From contig JAVHKY010000001.1 of NCBI GenBank assembly GCA_035079385.1, positions 10,316,501 through 10,380,500 on the forward strand: a stretch of DNA of 64,000 bases. The letters are read 5' to 3'. The position numbers were made by a program, and so were the translations under genes. The notes under the pieces are model-generated. The model did no database searches and had not been told where the DNA came from. It saw only the letters and a list, made by a program, of their open reading frames with translations. This DNA comes from Aspidiotus rigidus. Its lineage: Eukaryota > Arthropoda > Insecta > Hemiptera > Diaspididae. Of the stretch, positions 47,340-57,989 are shown piece after piece. Numbering within the stretch: position 1 is the first letter of the stretch; each line of letters opens with the position of its first letter.

Positions 47340-50300
47340 TTAAAATATATTGAAAAAATCTCCGGAGCCTTAGAAGGGACCCGATAATGCTCAACGCCCA
47401 GAAGTGGAGATGAAAGAAGGCATTTTTCAAAGAATTTCGATGCATTCTTAAGAAAAATTTTAGAAAGGTTCTTCTGTTTCTCGAACGGGGGTCGAAAGAG
47501 AACCTAACCAATGAATTTTTTTCAAAAATGTCATCTTTTATGTTCTATTGTGGAGGTCTTCTAGGCTTCCTCCGAACATCCGAAGAATTTTTCCAGCATC
47601 TCTCCCGAATTCTACATTGAACACTTTCTAGGAATCTGCCAGAACTTTTTGAAAAAAGTACAAGTTTTTTTTCTCGATTTTGGGAGTTTGAGTGCCCGGA
47701 GTCTCGAGAGGGTCGGAGAAATTTTTTCAATATTGTTCCTAAACTTTACAGTAAATTTTATAAAAAGAATTGCGACAATGCATCGAAATATTGTGTTTCA
47801 ATTTTATCCGGGTTATCAACCTCTAAACTTCCAAATTTTTTTTGAATTTTTTTCGGTGGATTCAGCATTCAGAGTTGTGGATAAATTTATTCATTAAAAG
47901 TATGGACCAAAAAAAATATTTCAGGCACTTGTATAGGTATCACAGCTTCTTTCAGTAGTACAACCCTTCTATGGGATACCGATCGAGGCTCCATGACGTA
48001 AATTGTTTGTTCGAAAGTTTTGATCGTTTGTACCAAAGTTCATACTTCTAACACAAAATACAAGGTTGATTTACCCTGAGCTACAACTAGACTAATTGAA
48101 ATAGGTCAATAAAGGGTTTTCGGAAAAGGTTACATCCTAAAAGTTTGGTAGACTGAAAATTCAAAATTGCCAACTGCAGAGTCACTATACCTCTTCAACT
48201 GACAAGTCAGGAAGAAGGCCTTCAGTTACCTTCGCTGATTGGTCGATGGGTGGATATTTTGTTCAAAATAGGTTTTAACATAGGAAAATGTCCCGCTTCA
48301 CTAAAATAATCATGAAGTTTCTAAAGAATACCGATTATCTACATAATTATATGACAGGCAGAAACAGATTCTTCGACGGGGATGGAGGTAACGGTAGCTG
48401 AACACGAGAAGAGCCAAAAAGAAGAGAAAGTTTAGGCAGGATTTGAGAGGTTTTTTAGCTACCCTTATTCCAAATGAAGGGAAATAAAAAAAGTGCAGAG
48501 TATACGACACAAATAAATTCAATTACATTCAGACAAATTAAATAACCACCATTACACCATGGTTTCCTAAGAACAAATCTCTCTCAGCCAAGCTTATTCC
48601 TCGCATCCTCGGCTCCTTCGAATATTAAAAAAACGACTAGTCGCCTGATTGTACGATTTAGACAGGATTTAATGGTGCGATAAATTTGATGAAAAATGTT
48701 CTCCTAAATTACTTATGATTACGTAGAGGTGAAAGCGATAAGATAAGGGAAAGCGGTGCAAGCTAAATGAGTGATACAGTATTCCGTCGCCTTAATAATA
48801 TGATCATGTTTTTACGATACTGCTACACATTAGGTCAAGATTTTCTCCTCAAAAGATTGCGAACGAGTACTCCGACATTACAAGGAGGAAATGTACGGAG
48901 ATCGTATTTCGTTTAATAATACCGTCCATATATTTTCTATAAGTCTAAAAGCGCTATTCTGTCCGTAACTTTACTTGAAATGTTCAATTCAAATAATGAG
49001 TAACTCGTACTTCTAAGAAGTGGTCAAAGTCTCGCTGACTTTTTACTCTACGTCCCTAAGGCAGACTATTTTCCGCGACAAAATGAGCAACGATTATTAT
49101 AAAATACATAAATTCATACAGAGCTAAGAATGATAAAGGAAAAGTCGGATATTATATTCTCGTTGAATGCGGACCGATCGTCCTTCACTGCCATTCTTAA
49201 AAGAGTACTACACTACACACGTACTCAGATTTTCTTTTCATGAACGGCCATCAGGTAACCTGATAAGACGACCATGATGACAAATTACAAAATATATATT
49301 TTCTTAGTCTTATCTTCGCGCATGCCAGACCTACACTCGCTAAAAAGGTTTCATACAAATCGAGAGAAAATTGCAATTTCAGCGTCACTTAACTTACCCT
49401 CTAAACTAAGTAGATACGTTCCTTATCGACGCTACAGTACGACCATTCACGCATTCTTTTCTAATATGTATATATACGTATAGCACTGCGCAGACTACTT
49501 TAATTCTGTCCAACTTTCTTTCTCCCGCGAGTAACCCGAGTCTGCAATATTTTTTCTATATACGTTGGCCTCTCGATAGTATTGTTGAGAAGAAGAAACT
49601 TCGCAACGAAGTAGCGGAGAGGGATGTAATTTCTAATTACTGTCTCATCTCTTTACTTCACAGCCTGGTGTGCTAATCGAATTACGCTCGAACTGCGAAA
49701 GAGAAAAGAGAATACGCAATACGGAGGAAACTCCCGCCGACTCTTCTTTTAGATTAAACGCCGTAAAAGGTAACAAACGAACGTTTCAACTTTTACTGTA
49801 CGATCGAATTACTTCATTTATTTTCCCGATTCTGCTTGTGAAAAATAAAAGAAGAAAATTGCCTTACCAGCCAGAAAATACCGTATCGTATCCGTGATTG
49901 TCTTCATTGTTGGACGAAGAGCGGAAGACGCGAAAAATTAATACCCCTTATTTACTCGATAGGATAGGATTTGTTATCTCGTATCTCACCTGGAGTTCCG
50001 CTAACTACGGTATCATTGGTTTTATAAAAATTGTCGGACGGAGAACAGAAAATAAATTGAGTGAAAGGCTAGAAGTGATGCGAAAGAAAGCTGAAAACTA
50101 GTCGTTCCTATGGAAATTTTTGCTGCTTTTGACGACATTCAGGATATAAACTCTTTCCGGACCGTTATTTCCATACTGTAGAGCACACTCCAATCCTATC
50201 GTGAGACTCCGTTCCAGACAGGAGGTCCAGCGATTCCACCAAGGATGACGCTGCATCCCAAGTTACACTATGTTAAAGGGCTGAATATAAGGGGGAAATA
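47340..50300. other. no gene seen (Rbp6 intron)
   Basis: A C13-14 tract lies just before (about 47305-47320). The rest is unique. The frames at 49670-50101 are open but without recognisable domains. Confidence 0.4.
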
Positions 50301-50646
50301 TATAAGTGCACGCCTCATAAAATTATATTGACCGCCAGTTCCCCTCCCGCCATAGAAAAAAACTGACACGACGTTGAAACTTTGACAAACGCCATAAATG
50401 CACGCCAGGACTGGCACACGACCCGCATTTCAAAAGAAGATGATTTTGCTGCATTTATTGTGAGGAACTCCAGCCAGGATGGGCTTGACAGTAGAGACTG
50501 CCTCCCCATAATAAACCTCAAACTCCTTGTGAGTGAAGTATGACTGTTGATGGAGGTGTTTTCCCTGTTGTTCCACCCCGGAGGAGTCAGTCGAGTCAGT
50601 TGGTTAATGCATTGGATTTCGAGCATTGTCGTAAGATCTTCACTGG

Positions 50647-51163
50647 TTGGTCAAATACGAGGTTCGTCGTCAAAATAATATGATTTGGCAGAAGTATGAT
50701 GCCAAGGGGATGCGCGGTAGTTATATGGATCAGAGCAATAGCCGCAGGCGTTTCATTATTGACTTGTATTCAAGAGTTCGCCGTTTCGACAATATTCGCA
50801 CTTCTGATCCTTCCCGTGATTTGCCAATTCCACTCTTCCTTTTCGCAGGCCCTTTTTGGCAATCAAGGTTCTTGATGGAGTCTAATCTTCAGGCCCATTT
50901 GGAGCTTCCTTTCGATCTTCAGGAAACTTTTCACGCTGCACATATCAAGTGGTAGGCGGATGTTAATTTCGACTCTTCTCGGCGTTCGTTATTATGAAGG
51001 CAGGTACCATGTAGTCTTGAACTCAGATTTATTCAAGAAGCGGTTGGGCTTAGCCGTTGTAAATTATTTGAAAACTTATATTTGTTAATTGCATTAATAT
51101 GTATCAATATTGTAATGTCTTTATGAAATATTATGGTGATGGTAAAAAAAAAAAAAAAAAAAA
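50647..51163 (+). mobile_element. possible retroposon 3' end: ORF fragment and A20 tail
   Basis: An open plus-strand frame (50647-50955, about 100 codons, with RRFIIDLYSRVRRFDNIR and FLFAGPFWQSRFLM) is followed about 190 bp later by a run of about 20 A (51144-51163). A 3' coding end plus A tail suggests a non-LTR element or processed retrocopy. The peptide family is not recognised, and no target duplication was found. Confidence 0.35.
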
Positions 51164-51326
51164 CTCCACTCGGAATGCTGCCTTGAGGCTTGTGCTGACT
51201 TGTCAATAACCAAAGCATTCCATTATCTTCTTTCCTGTTTCTTCTTCCTGTATCAGATTTACTTACTTGATATATTATAGTTGAATGAATTGAATGTGGA
51301 TCGCATACTGTTCTGCATGTTCTCAA

Positions 51327-51580
51327 GTGTGCACTACTTACATGGTGGTATTTTTGTCCTCTTCAATGGATTTTTAGTGTTTTGATTTTGTGTGCACAAC
51401 TTGTATCAAGATGTGTGCACTACTTACATTGTGTATTTGTCCGTTTCATAGGATTTCCAGTGTTTTGGATCTCGAGTGCACAACTTATACGAGATGTGTG
51501 CACTACTTACTTCGTTCTTATCCGTGTAATACATTTCTTAGGCGTGTCAATTTTGTTTCCCTGGCATATTATCGATAGGC
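51327..51580. repeat. tandem repeat of ~84 bp, about 2.6 units
   Basis: GTGTGCACTACTTAC begins at 51327, 51413 and 51496 (spacing 86 and 83 bp). Each full unit also has AGTGTTTTGxAT and GTGCACAACTT. Confidence 0.85.
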
Positions 51581-52213
51581 GGGCAATTTCATTTTTTGAG
51601 GCGTGCGATTAAATGTATGCCATATAAAGCTCGTTTTCACTCGATCAATGGCTAATAAACTAAAACAAATTTCTATTTAGACCATTGGTATGGAACACCC
51701 GCTTACATTAGGGAACCTTCGCTGTCTTCAACTTCACGATCATTCAAACCTTGGCAATAAACCCCTTTCAAACAATCACCTCATAAATGAAAAAAGAAGA
51801 GGGAAGCGGATATTCATTAGAAATTCCATGGGACGATCGACTGATTCAGAAGAGTTGAATTTCGCCTCCCACTCTCCTTAGCTACGTCGGTGATGCTTTC
51901 TCTTGCCTCAAAGATCGGAGTAACGATGTAGAAATATACTGCCTCACCGATGTTCAACTACCAGTAGCACTATCTTTTTATAAGCGAGTGTTACAGCGTG
52001 AGTATTTAATGCGAGTGTAATAGTGATAAACAGACATCGACGATGCTAAAAGTCGAAGAAGGCAGCCAATAATGTGGGCTGGCGCTGATTGATATGGGCG
52101 ATAGTATCATCCTCTTCATTCATACTAGTCATTGGTGTAGACAGAAATTCGGGCACCGGTCTCTGAAGGAGACTTCAGCTGTTTGTATGTGGCCTGATAC
52201 CAAACAGAGAGAT

Positions 52214-53380
52214 CATTAAGAGAATACTCGAAGGAGTAAAACAAAAGAAAATTGCAGAAGGACCGCACGAAATTGAAAAGACTGAGCGCTTTCGCCTAAA
52301 CATCCACTCTCGAAGTATAGAAAGCAACTGAACCCAACACCAACGAGAGCAAGAGACATCGAAAGAATTGGCACAGGTATGTTGACGACGTTTTGTGTGC
52401 GTGGACCGGTCCTACAGAACTCCTTGGTGCTTTTCTTGCTTATCTAAACAGCCTATATCCTTTCATAAAATTTACACTGGAAGTTGGTGGCTCCGCTATA
52501 AACTTCTTGGACTCTATTTCTGTCATGAGGTGTACCCACGAATTTGGTATTTATAGAAAAGATACCTCGACCGATATTACTATCACGGGTCGTCATTTGC
52601 ATCTGTTGCCAACGAAGTTGCTACTTTTAACAGCCTACTCATATCCCCTTGAGTCAGCCAGCTTTCCATAAAGAATAAATGACAATAAAGCACCTGGCCA
52701 GAGTAAATCAGGTAAAGGTGGACACTGACCTTATGTTTCGTAGGAGGCTGACTAGGAAATGCCTCGACTATACGACCTTCCTCCCCCGGGATTTGCACCA
52801 CGATGGTATAGGAAACGGTGGATTATCCTCCCGTTTGAGCCGTATCCTCAGCCCCTTCGGTTTTTGGCCCTTCTTCTATATTCACGCTGCTGTTCAGAGT
52901 CTTTTCGTCAAATTAAAGGACCCTATAGGAGTTAATAGGGTGGCCTGTGGAGGTTGCCCCAGCGTCTACAGAGGGATGACCAGCCGTCAACTCCGGAGGA
53001 AATATAAAGTGGGAGAGTCAGACTTTGCTGATCACTTAATTGAACGTGATCACAACTTCAAAGAGCGATCCAAAGTCCTCCTCCATAGGGAAAATTCGTA
53101 TTTTAAACGTCTGGCTGGCCCTTGAGGAAATATAAATCCTCCGACATCGGAATGTGACGTTACCGTTTTGAACAGGTACATTCCTGAAGAAGGATTGGCT
53201 GAACTAGCCTACAGGAATGATTCACATTATGACTCCGTTTGATGTCTCTTGCTCTCGTTGGTGTTGGGTTCAGCTGATTTCTATACATTGAGGATGGCCG
53301 TTTAGCCGAAAGCGCTCAATGTTCTCAATTTCGTGCGGTCCTCTTGCGTTGTTTTACTACCTCGAGTACTCTCTCAATTA
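52214..53380 (+). mobile_element. truncated Penelope-like element between inverted repeats
   Basis: A reverse transcriptase and GIY-YIG remnant on the plus strand is enclosed by inverted arms of about 140 bp: 52214-52360 and 53241-53380. Examples are GACCGCACGAAATTGAAAAG against its partner, and GAACCCAACACCAACGAGAG, which is exact. Penelope-like elements are known for pLTR copies that may be inverted relative to one another and for 5' truncation joined to such repeats, which is what is seen here: the left arm runs directly into the middle of the RT. Confidence 0.85.
52378..53125 (+). pseudogene. Penelope-like RT/GIY-YIG endonuclease, decayed
   Basis: The fragment opens with the RT catalytic motif YVDDVLCAW (52378 on), then INFLDSISV and FGIYRKDTSTD, both typical of Penelope-like RTs. 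After a frame change near 52640-52680 it continues with the linker (RRRLTRKCLD), LSPFGFWPFFY and the endonuclease region CGGCPSVYRGMTSRQL, then DFADHLIERDHNF. The GIY motif reads GVN and YIG reads YRG. Part of the endonuclease between RKYK and VGES is also deleted. Most of the RT, upstream of YVDD, is missing. Not functional. Confidence 0.85.
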
Positions 53381-53499
53381 TGGATGACCGTAATTTTTTA
53401 CAAAAACGCATCGATTCTAGAGAGATCATTCTTCATAGTAGAAAGAATTATTGAGAAATTAAAGCAGGTACTTTGGATGACCACGACAATGGAGGATAT

Positions 53500-54575
53500 T
53501 GATCGCAACTATGGCTTTACTATGTTGTGGACAGAAGGTTTTGGCTACAACCAAGAAAAATCTGACCGAGACCCTGGAATTCCTACATCGCAGATGAAAA
53601 ATTTCAACCAAGACCATAGTATTCCTATGTTGTGGTTAAAAAGTTTGATCAAGACTACGAAATTCTTAGTTTTGAATAGAAAGTTTTGGTCACACCCCAC
53701 GGAAAATTTTGACCATAACCAAAAAATTTCTATTGTTGTGGATAAAATATCTTGATTTAGACTATGGAATTCCTAAATCGGGACAAAAAATTTTGACAAC
53801 CATGAGAAATTTGACCACAGCGACGTTGTGGAGCGAAAATTCCAACCACGACCACGAAGTTTCCATGTTGTGAATGGAAAAGTTTGACCAAGAGTATGGC
53901 ATTTTCCTATATTAAGGATGGAAAATGTGATCAAGACCATAAAATTCCTAGTTTTGCGCAGGAAATTTTGGCCACCACATGGACAATTTTTATCATAACC
54001 GAGAAATTTTTATTCTTGGGGATGAAATATCTTGACTAAGATCATGAAATTCCTAGAAATGGACAAAGAATTTCGACGATAACTATAGAAAATTTTGACC
54101 ACAGCCATGGAATCTCTATGTTGTGGATGGAAAATATTGACCAAGATCATGGAATTCCTAGTTAAGGATGAACACAACCACGGAATTTTTATAATACGAA
54201 TGGAAAATTCTGATCAAGAATACGAAATTCGAAGTTCTGAATAATTTTGGTCACAATCATGGAAAATTTTTACCATAACAGTAGAATTTCTATGTTTTGG
54301 ATAAAATGTTTTGACCAAGACTATGGAATTCAATAGAGTTAATTCTGTTCTTTAAACTATGGCACATAATAATCATGAGACACATGCACAATTTAAATAA
54401 ATTTCATGAATATATGAATTTATTCAATTTGTATATGTGTCTCGTGACTATGCAATTCCTAAATTTTGACGACAACTATGGAAAATTTTTACCGCAGCTA
54501 TATGGAATCACTGTACCTATTGTGGATGAAAAATATTGACTAAGACAATGGAATTCCTAGTTCTGTTAGTTAGAC
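53500..54575. repeat. diverged minisatellite, ~42-bp unit
   Basis: Degenerate units of the form GACCAAGACCATGGAATTCC, TATGTTGTGGATGGAAAAT and TTTGACC recur with variable length (about 38-50 bp) for about 1 kb. An imperfect palindrome around an AAATTTATTC core interrupts it (about 54360-54445, ends TGTGTCTCGTGACT-like). The frames across it are by-products. Confidence 0.75.
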
Positions 54576-55540
54576 CACACACATTTATACGGTACGTGTA
54601 GGCAGCAAATTTGCACTGGACGACAAAAGACCGCAGATAAGACCGGTACCAAAATTTGTGAAGGGAGAGAGTCTACAAAACGGGTCCGGGTTGAAAAATT
54701 TTCTTGGCGTGACATTATCAATTTTTTTGCCTGATAGAACATCGCAACGAGAGTACATTAGGGGAAATTTCTCCCTGTAATTCCTCCCCCAAACTACGCC
54801 ACCAATTTATCTAATATTTTAATGTTCCTTCGTAAAAAGAATACCAACAACTAGCTTCTCTCTGGAAATACTGATGAACCGTTCGCGATGGTCATCTACG
54901 CAATGGAACAGGGTGACCACTTTTCCAACACGGTCAAACCTGTTTTATTGGCGAGGTTTTTTTCGGGAACTTTCTGGCGAATTGTCGTTCGTAGAGGGGA
55001 AAAGTGGTGGGGAGGGTCTTGAAAAAATCTGTAGCCCACCAAGGGCGAGGAAATTCTGACCTCGTTCAGAGACTCGCAAAAGATCGAATTTCAAGCTGTA
55101 TGAATGAACAGAGAATTGTGGTTCCTAAAAAGGTGAAAGCTCTGACCCAGTTTAGAATTTTGATCGGGTGTGGTAGAATGGCGTTACCACTTTCTCGGAA
55201 GAGGTAATGAAAGATAAAAAAGTAATAGAATCTCCACTCGAGGTGTATATCAATGAATTGTAAATTGTGATTCCAATAGGATTGGACGGTGGGGGGATGG
55301 GGGTCTAAATCCAATAAAGTAATTGAGGATTTGAAAAACGATCCAAGAAAGAGGACCTTTAGAAACCTGGAAAAATATTGAACTCAAGCTAGATATGAAC
55401 AGCCAATTATGTTTCCGAAAAAAGGGTTCTGACTTCTCCAGGGACTTTGAAAAGTTTTTGAAGGTGACTATGGCTACGCGAGGGAGGGGCGAACTGAATT
55501 AGTTTGAGGACTTGAAAATTTTCAACGAGCTCACTACTGT
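54576..55540. other. no gene seen
   Basis: No supported exon or element termini between the minisatellite and the non-LTR remnant. Confidence 0.4.
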
Positions 55541-55549
55541 CTTACAATC

Positions 55550-56520
55550 GCAAACTTTTTCCTACAGGCATACATTCCATCTTCACTACTACCCAGACCC
55601 CCTTACGTAATCTTCGACCCAATCCCTTCGATGTCCTGAATATCAGTCCACTCTTTCTCTCAACATCTCCATGACTCGTTCTATTCTCCAAGATAATTCG
55701 AGATCTCACTCGCCTCCTTAGGTCTTCAACCACATCCTCAATCTCAGCGTGTATCAGATATTGTAGAATCGTCTCTCAATCCTGCTCTTCGTTTCACCGA
55801 CAATTCCAAATATCGCGACAAGACCGGACTCGCATGCTTAATAGCAAATAATACTAAAGTATCTCTTGACTACCGCAGCACCGCACCAATCTACACTACT
55901 GAGCTCAAGGCCATGTTCAATTGTCTAGACCCTTCTTCTACTGTCTTTTCCTGATCATCTCTGATTCTTTCACTTCACTCGACGCTATCTCGCGTTGCAC
56001 ATCCTCCCATCCATTTAGAAATCAAATTCACGCTCTCCTCGATACTCTCTCCGCTAATTCCCCTCTAATGTTCTTCTTTCAGGTTCCTGGCCACAACGGT
56101 ACCCCAAGGAATGAAAAATTCAATAACGCAGCCCGAAAGAAACCAGTTGCCTATCGTTTCAACCCCCCTTCCCTGCATATGAGCACGGATTTATGTAAGT
56201 TCATCTACGAACACATCACCTAAAGCTGGCACGTTCTTCAGTCAAACCACACTCAAGCAAACTCGCACAAACGAAAAGTACTCCAATCCTCTGAGAATCG
56301 GTCATAAAGGACGCACGCACATTCTTATGTCTCTCTCATACTTCGGTTGCAAAATTAATTTCCTGCCCCCAGTTAACCTCACTTCGCAATTCCTTGCACT
56401 TGACTAAATTGAGAAATGCGATCCAGCATAACAACGGCATCTCCAGCCAGCAGAAGCGAACGGGACCCGGATTGCCCTGAATGTGGCCCTAGCATAGGGT
56501 CGAGAATTGGAATGATCAGT
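55550..56520 (+). pseudogene. non-LTR retrotransposon remnant (RNase H region)
   Basis: The plus strand encodes FTDNSKYRDKTGLACLI and, further on, IYTTELKAM near 55785-55915. After a frame change come IISDSFTSLDAISRC and FFQVPGHNGTPRNEKFNNAA (55950-56130). These are the D, E and D motifs of the RNase H domain found C-terminal to RT in Jockey/I-type elements, with the VPGH-x-G-x-x-x-NE signature. Downstream lie LRIGHKGRTHI and a CPECGPS zinc-knuckle-like piece (to about 56520) in shifted frames. Several frameshifts and stops show it is dead. Confidence 0.78.
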
Positions 56521-57493
56521 CACGAGAGAATGTATAGAAGATAATAGTGATGGATCCCTCGGACCGAGGCCTGACGACAACTACGAGGACGAATTTCCCT
56601 TCTCCATAGACTGAATCTCCTTCCCTACTGAGCTCACAGCCCTGATGATAGGTAGCTAGTAACTCGATAGTTAAAAAGAAAGAAGACCATAGGTATCCGG
56701 AGGGAGGAGAAAGGAGCTCATGAGCGTCTTGAAAACACTTCGACTTCGAAGTAGTATGGGTTTAAAATCCAATCAGTATTTAAAGAGAACAGAGACTCAG
56801 AAAACAGGTTTTTCGCTCGCCTCAATCAATCTAGTTTATGAAAGTCGATTTATAAATAATAAATTTCGTCGACTTCTTTCTGACCAGGCCAGTATTCATG
56901 ACGACTAATTTTGATACCATAGAAAGACAAAAGCTTTATTTGCAATGAGAATTTTGTTCCATCAAGAAAATCTCCGGCTTTCAAATACTTCCTGGAAGTG
57001 GCCACCCTGTAGAGTTACACATTCCACAGTAATTACATTGTTTTACAAAAATGAATTGAAATTTCAAGTCAGAATCTTTTCAGTTAATACTCACACTAAA
57101 GAGATAATTCAATAAATCTGAATGCACCAGTTCTCAAACCCAAATTTAGAAAAAGCTGCCACCTTGAATGACAGTACAGGAGGGAAAGGACAGAAAATAG
57201 CTCACGCTATCTCACCTAAATTACCAAATCCGGACTTATAGTGTGTCATAGAAAACAATAAATTCACGGATAAAAAATATTTTCCTGAGGTCTAACAAAA
57301 AAATTAGCCAATCGTGGATGTAATATTTTGAATCAACTTTTATTATCAGCGATAATCATTTAATTTATCAAAAACCGGTTCTTAAACACCACTCTCACAC
57401 TTCATTACCCTAACCTTTTCACTACACTCATCACAGTACAATAATCTTGTAAGAATATTTGAACACTTCAGCTAGTACAGGTGTCTTGCTTAC
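56521..57493. other. no gene seen (Rbp6 intron)
   Basis: Unique AT-rich sequence next to the Rbp6 exon donor. Confidence 0.45.
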
Positions 57494-57793
57494 CTGTGAC
57501 ATAGGTTTTAACACGATCATCTGAATACATATCTGAACGCATTAGGATAGGCTGTGGCGGCGGGGGTGCTTTACGCTGCGATCGGTAATTGACGGCGTTA
57601 TTCACCGGTTGCGATTCTCCGCGATGTAAAGGGGAGTCATTACGTATGGCCGGAGCGGGTGCGTTCTGTTGATAATCGTAATACGTTGCTGTGCCTCGAT
57701 CCACTTGGTTGGGAGTCGTGGTGACAGGTGGTGGCGGAGCAGGAGCACCAGGTGCGGCGCCCGGGTTCGGGTAATATCCGTAGCCAGGGTATC
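57494..57793 (-). CDS. Rbp6: Musashi-family (Rbp6) internal exon, Pro/Gly/Tyr-rich
   Basis: Minus-strand exon bounded by an acceptor (GAATTCCTCGCAG) and donor (GTCACAG followed by GTAAGC). It is 300 bp, phase 1 at both ends. It encodes a low-complexity tail segment: YPGYGYYPNPGAAPGAPAP and a Pro run, then YYDYQQNAP, RGESQPVNNAVNY and KAPPPPQP. Such Tyr/Gly/Pro/Ala-rich tails follow the RRMs in Musashi proteins. Phase agreement with 61366-61435 upstream and with both 39921 and 36327 downstream supports one transcript. Codon composition is clearly GC-richer than the surrounding intron. Confidence 0.82.
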
Positions 57794-57882
57794 CTGCGAG
57801 GAATTCGAGACATGAAAATATTAGAATTAAAAGTTGATACAATAATTAAACGAATCCGTTCCTTAAGGTTACGGCTATCCAT

Positions 57883-57969
57883 CATAAACGAAAAAACGAA
57901 TACTCTACAGGGAGAGTAAACAAATGATTTGTTTACTCTCCCTGTAGAGTATTCGTTTTTTCGTTTATG
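57883..57969. repeat. perfect palindrome, 43-bp arms, 1-base centre
   Basis: The arms 57883-57925 and 57927-57969 are exact reverse complements (outer end CATAAACGAAAAAACG, inner end GTAAACAAAT), with a single G between. A 13-bp direct repeat TTGATACAATAAT flanks it at 57834-57846 and 57977-57989. It lies in the intron, 90 bases upstream of the Rbp6 acceptor on the transcript. Confidence 0.97.
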
Positions 57970-57989
57970 TTCGTTTTTGATACAATAAT

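Noticed and set aside
49670..50101. Two consecutive plus-strand ORFs
   Set aside because: No domain, no codon bias, no splice sites in phase.
52141..53400. Hammerhead ribozyme in the Penelope arms
   Set aside because: Such ribozymes are known in Penelope-like elements, but no CTGATGA-type core with a matching GAAA could be found by eye.
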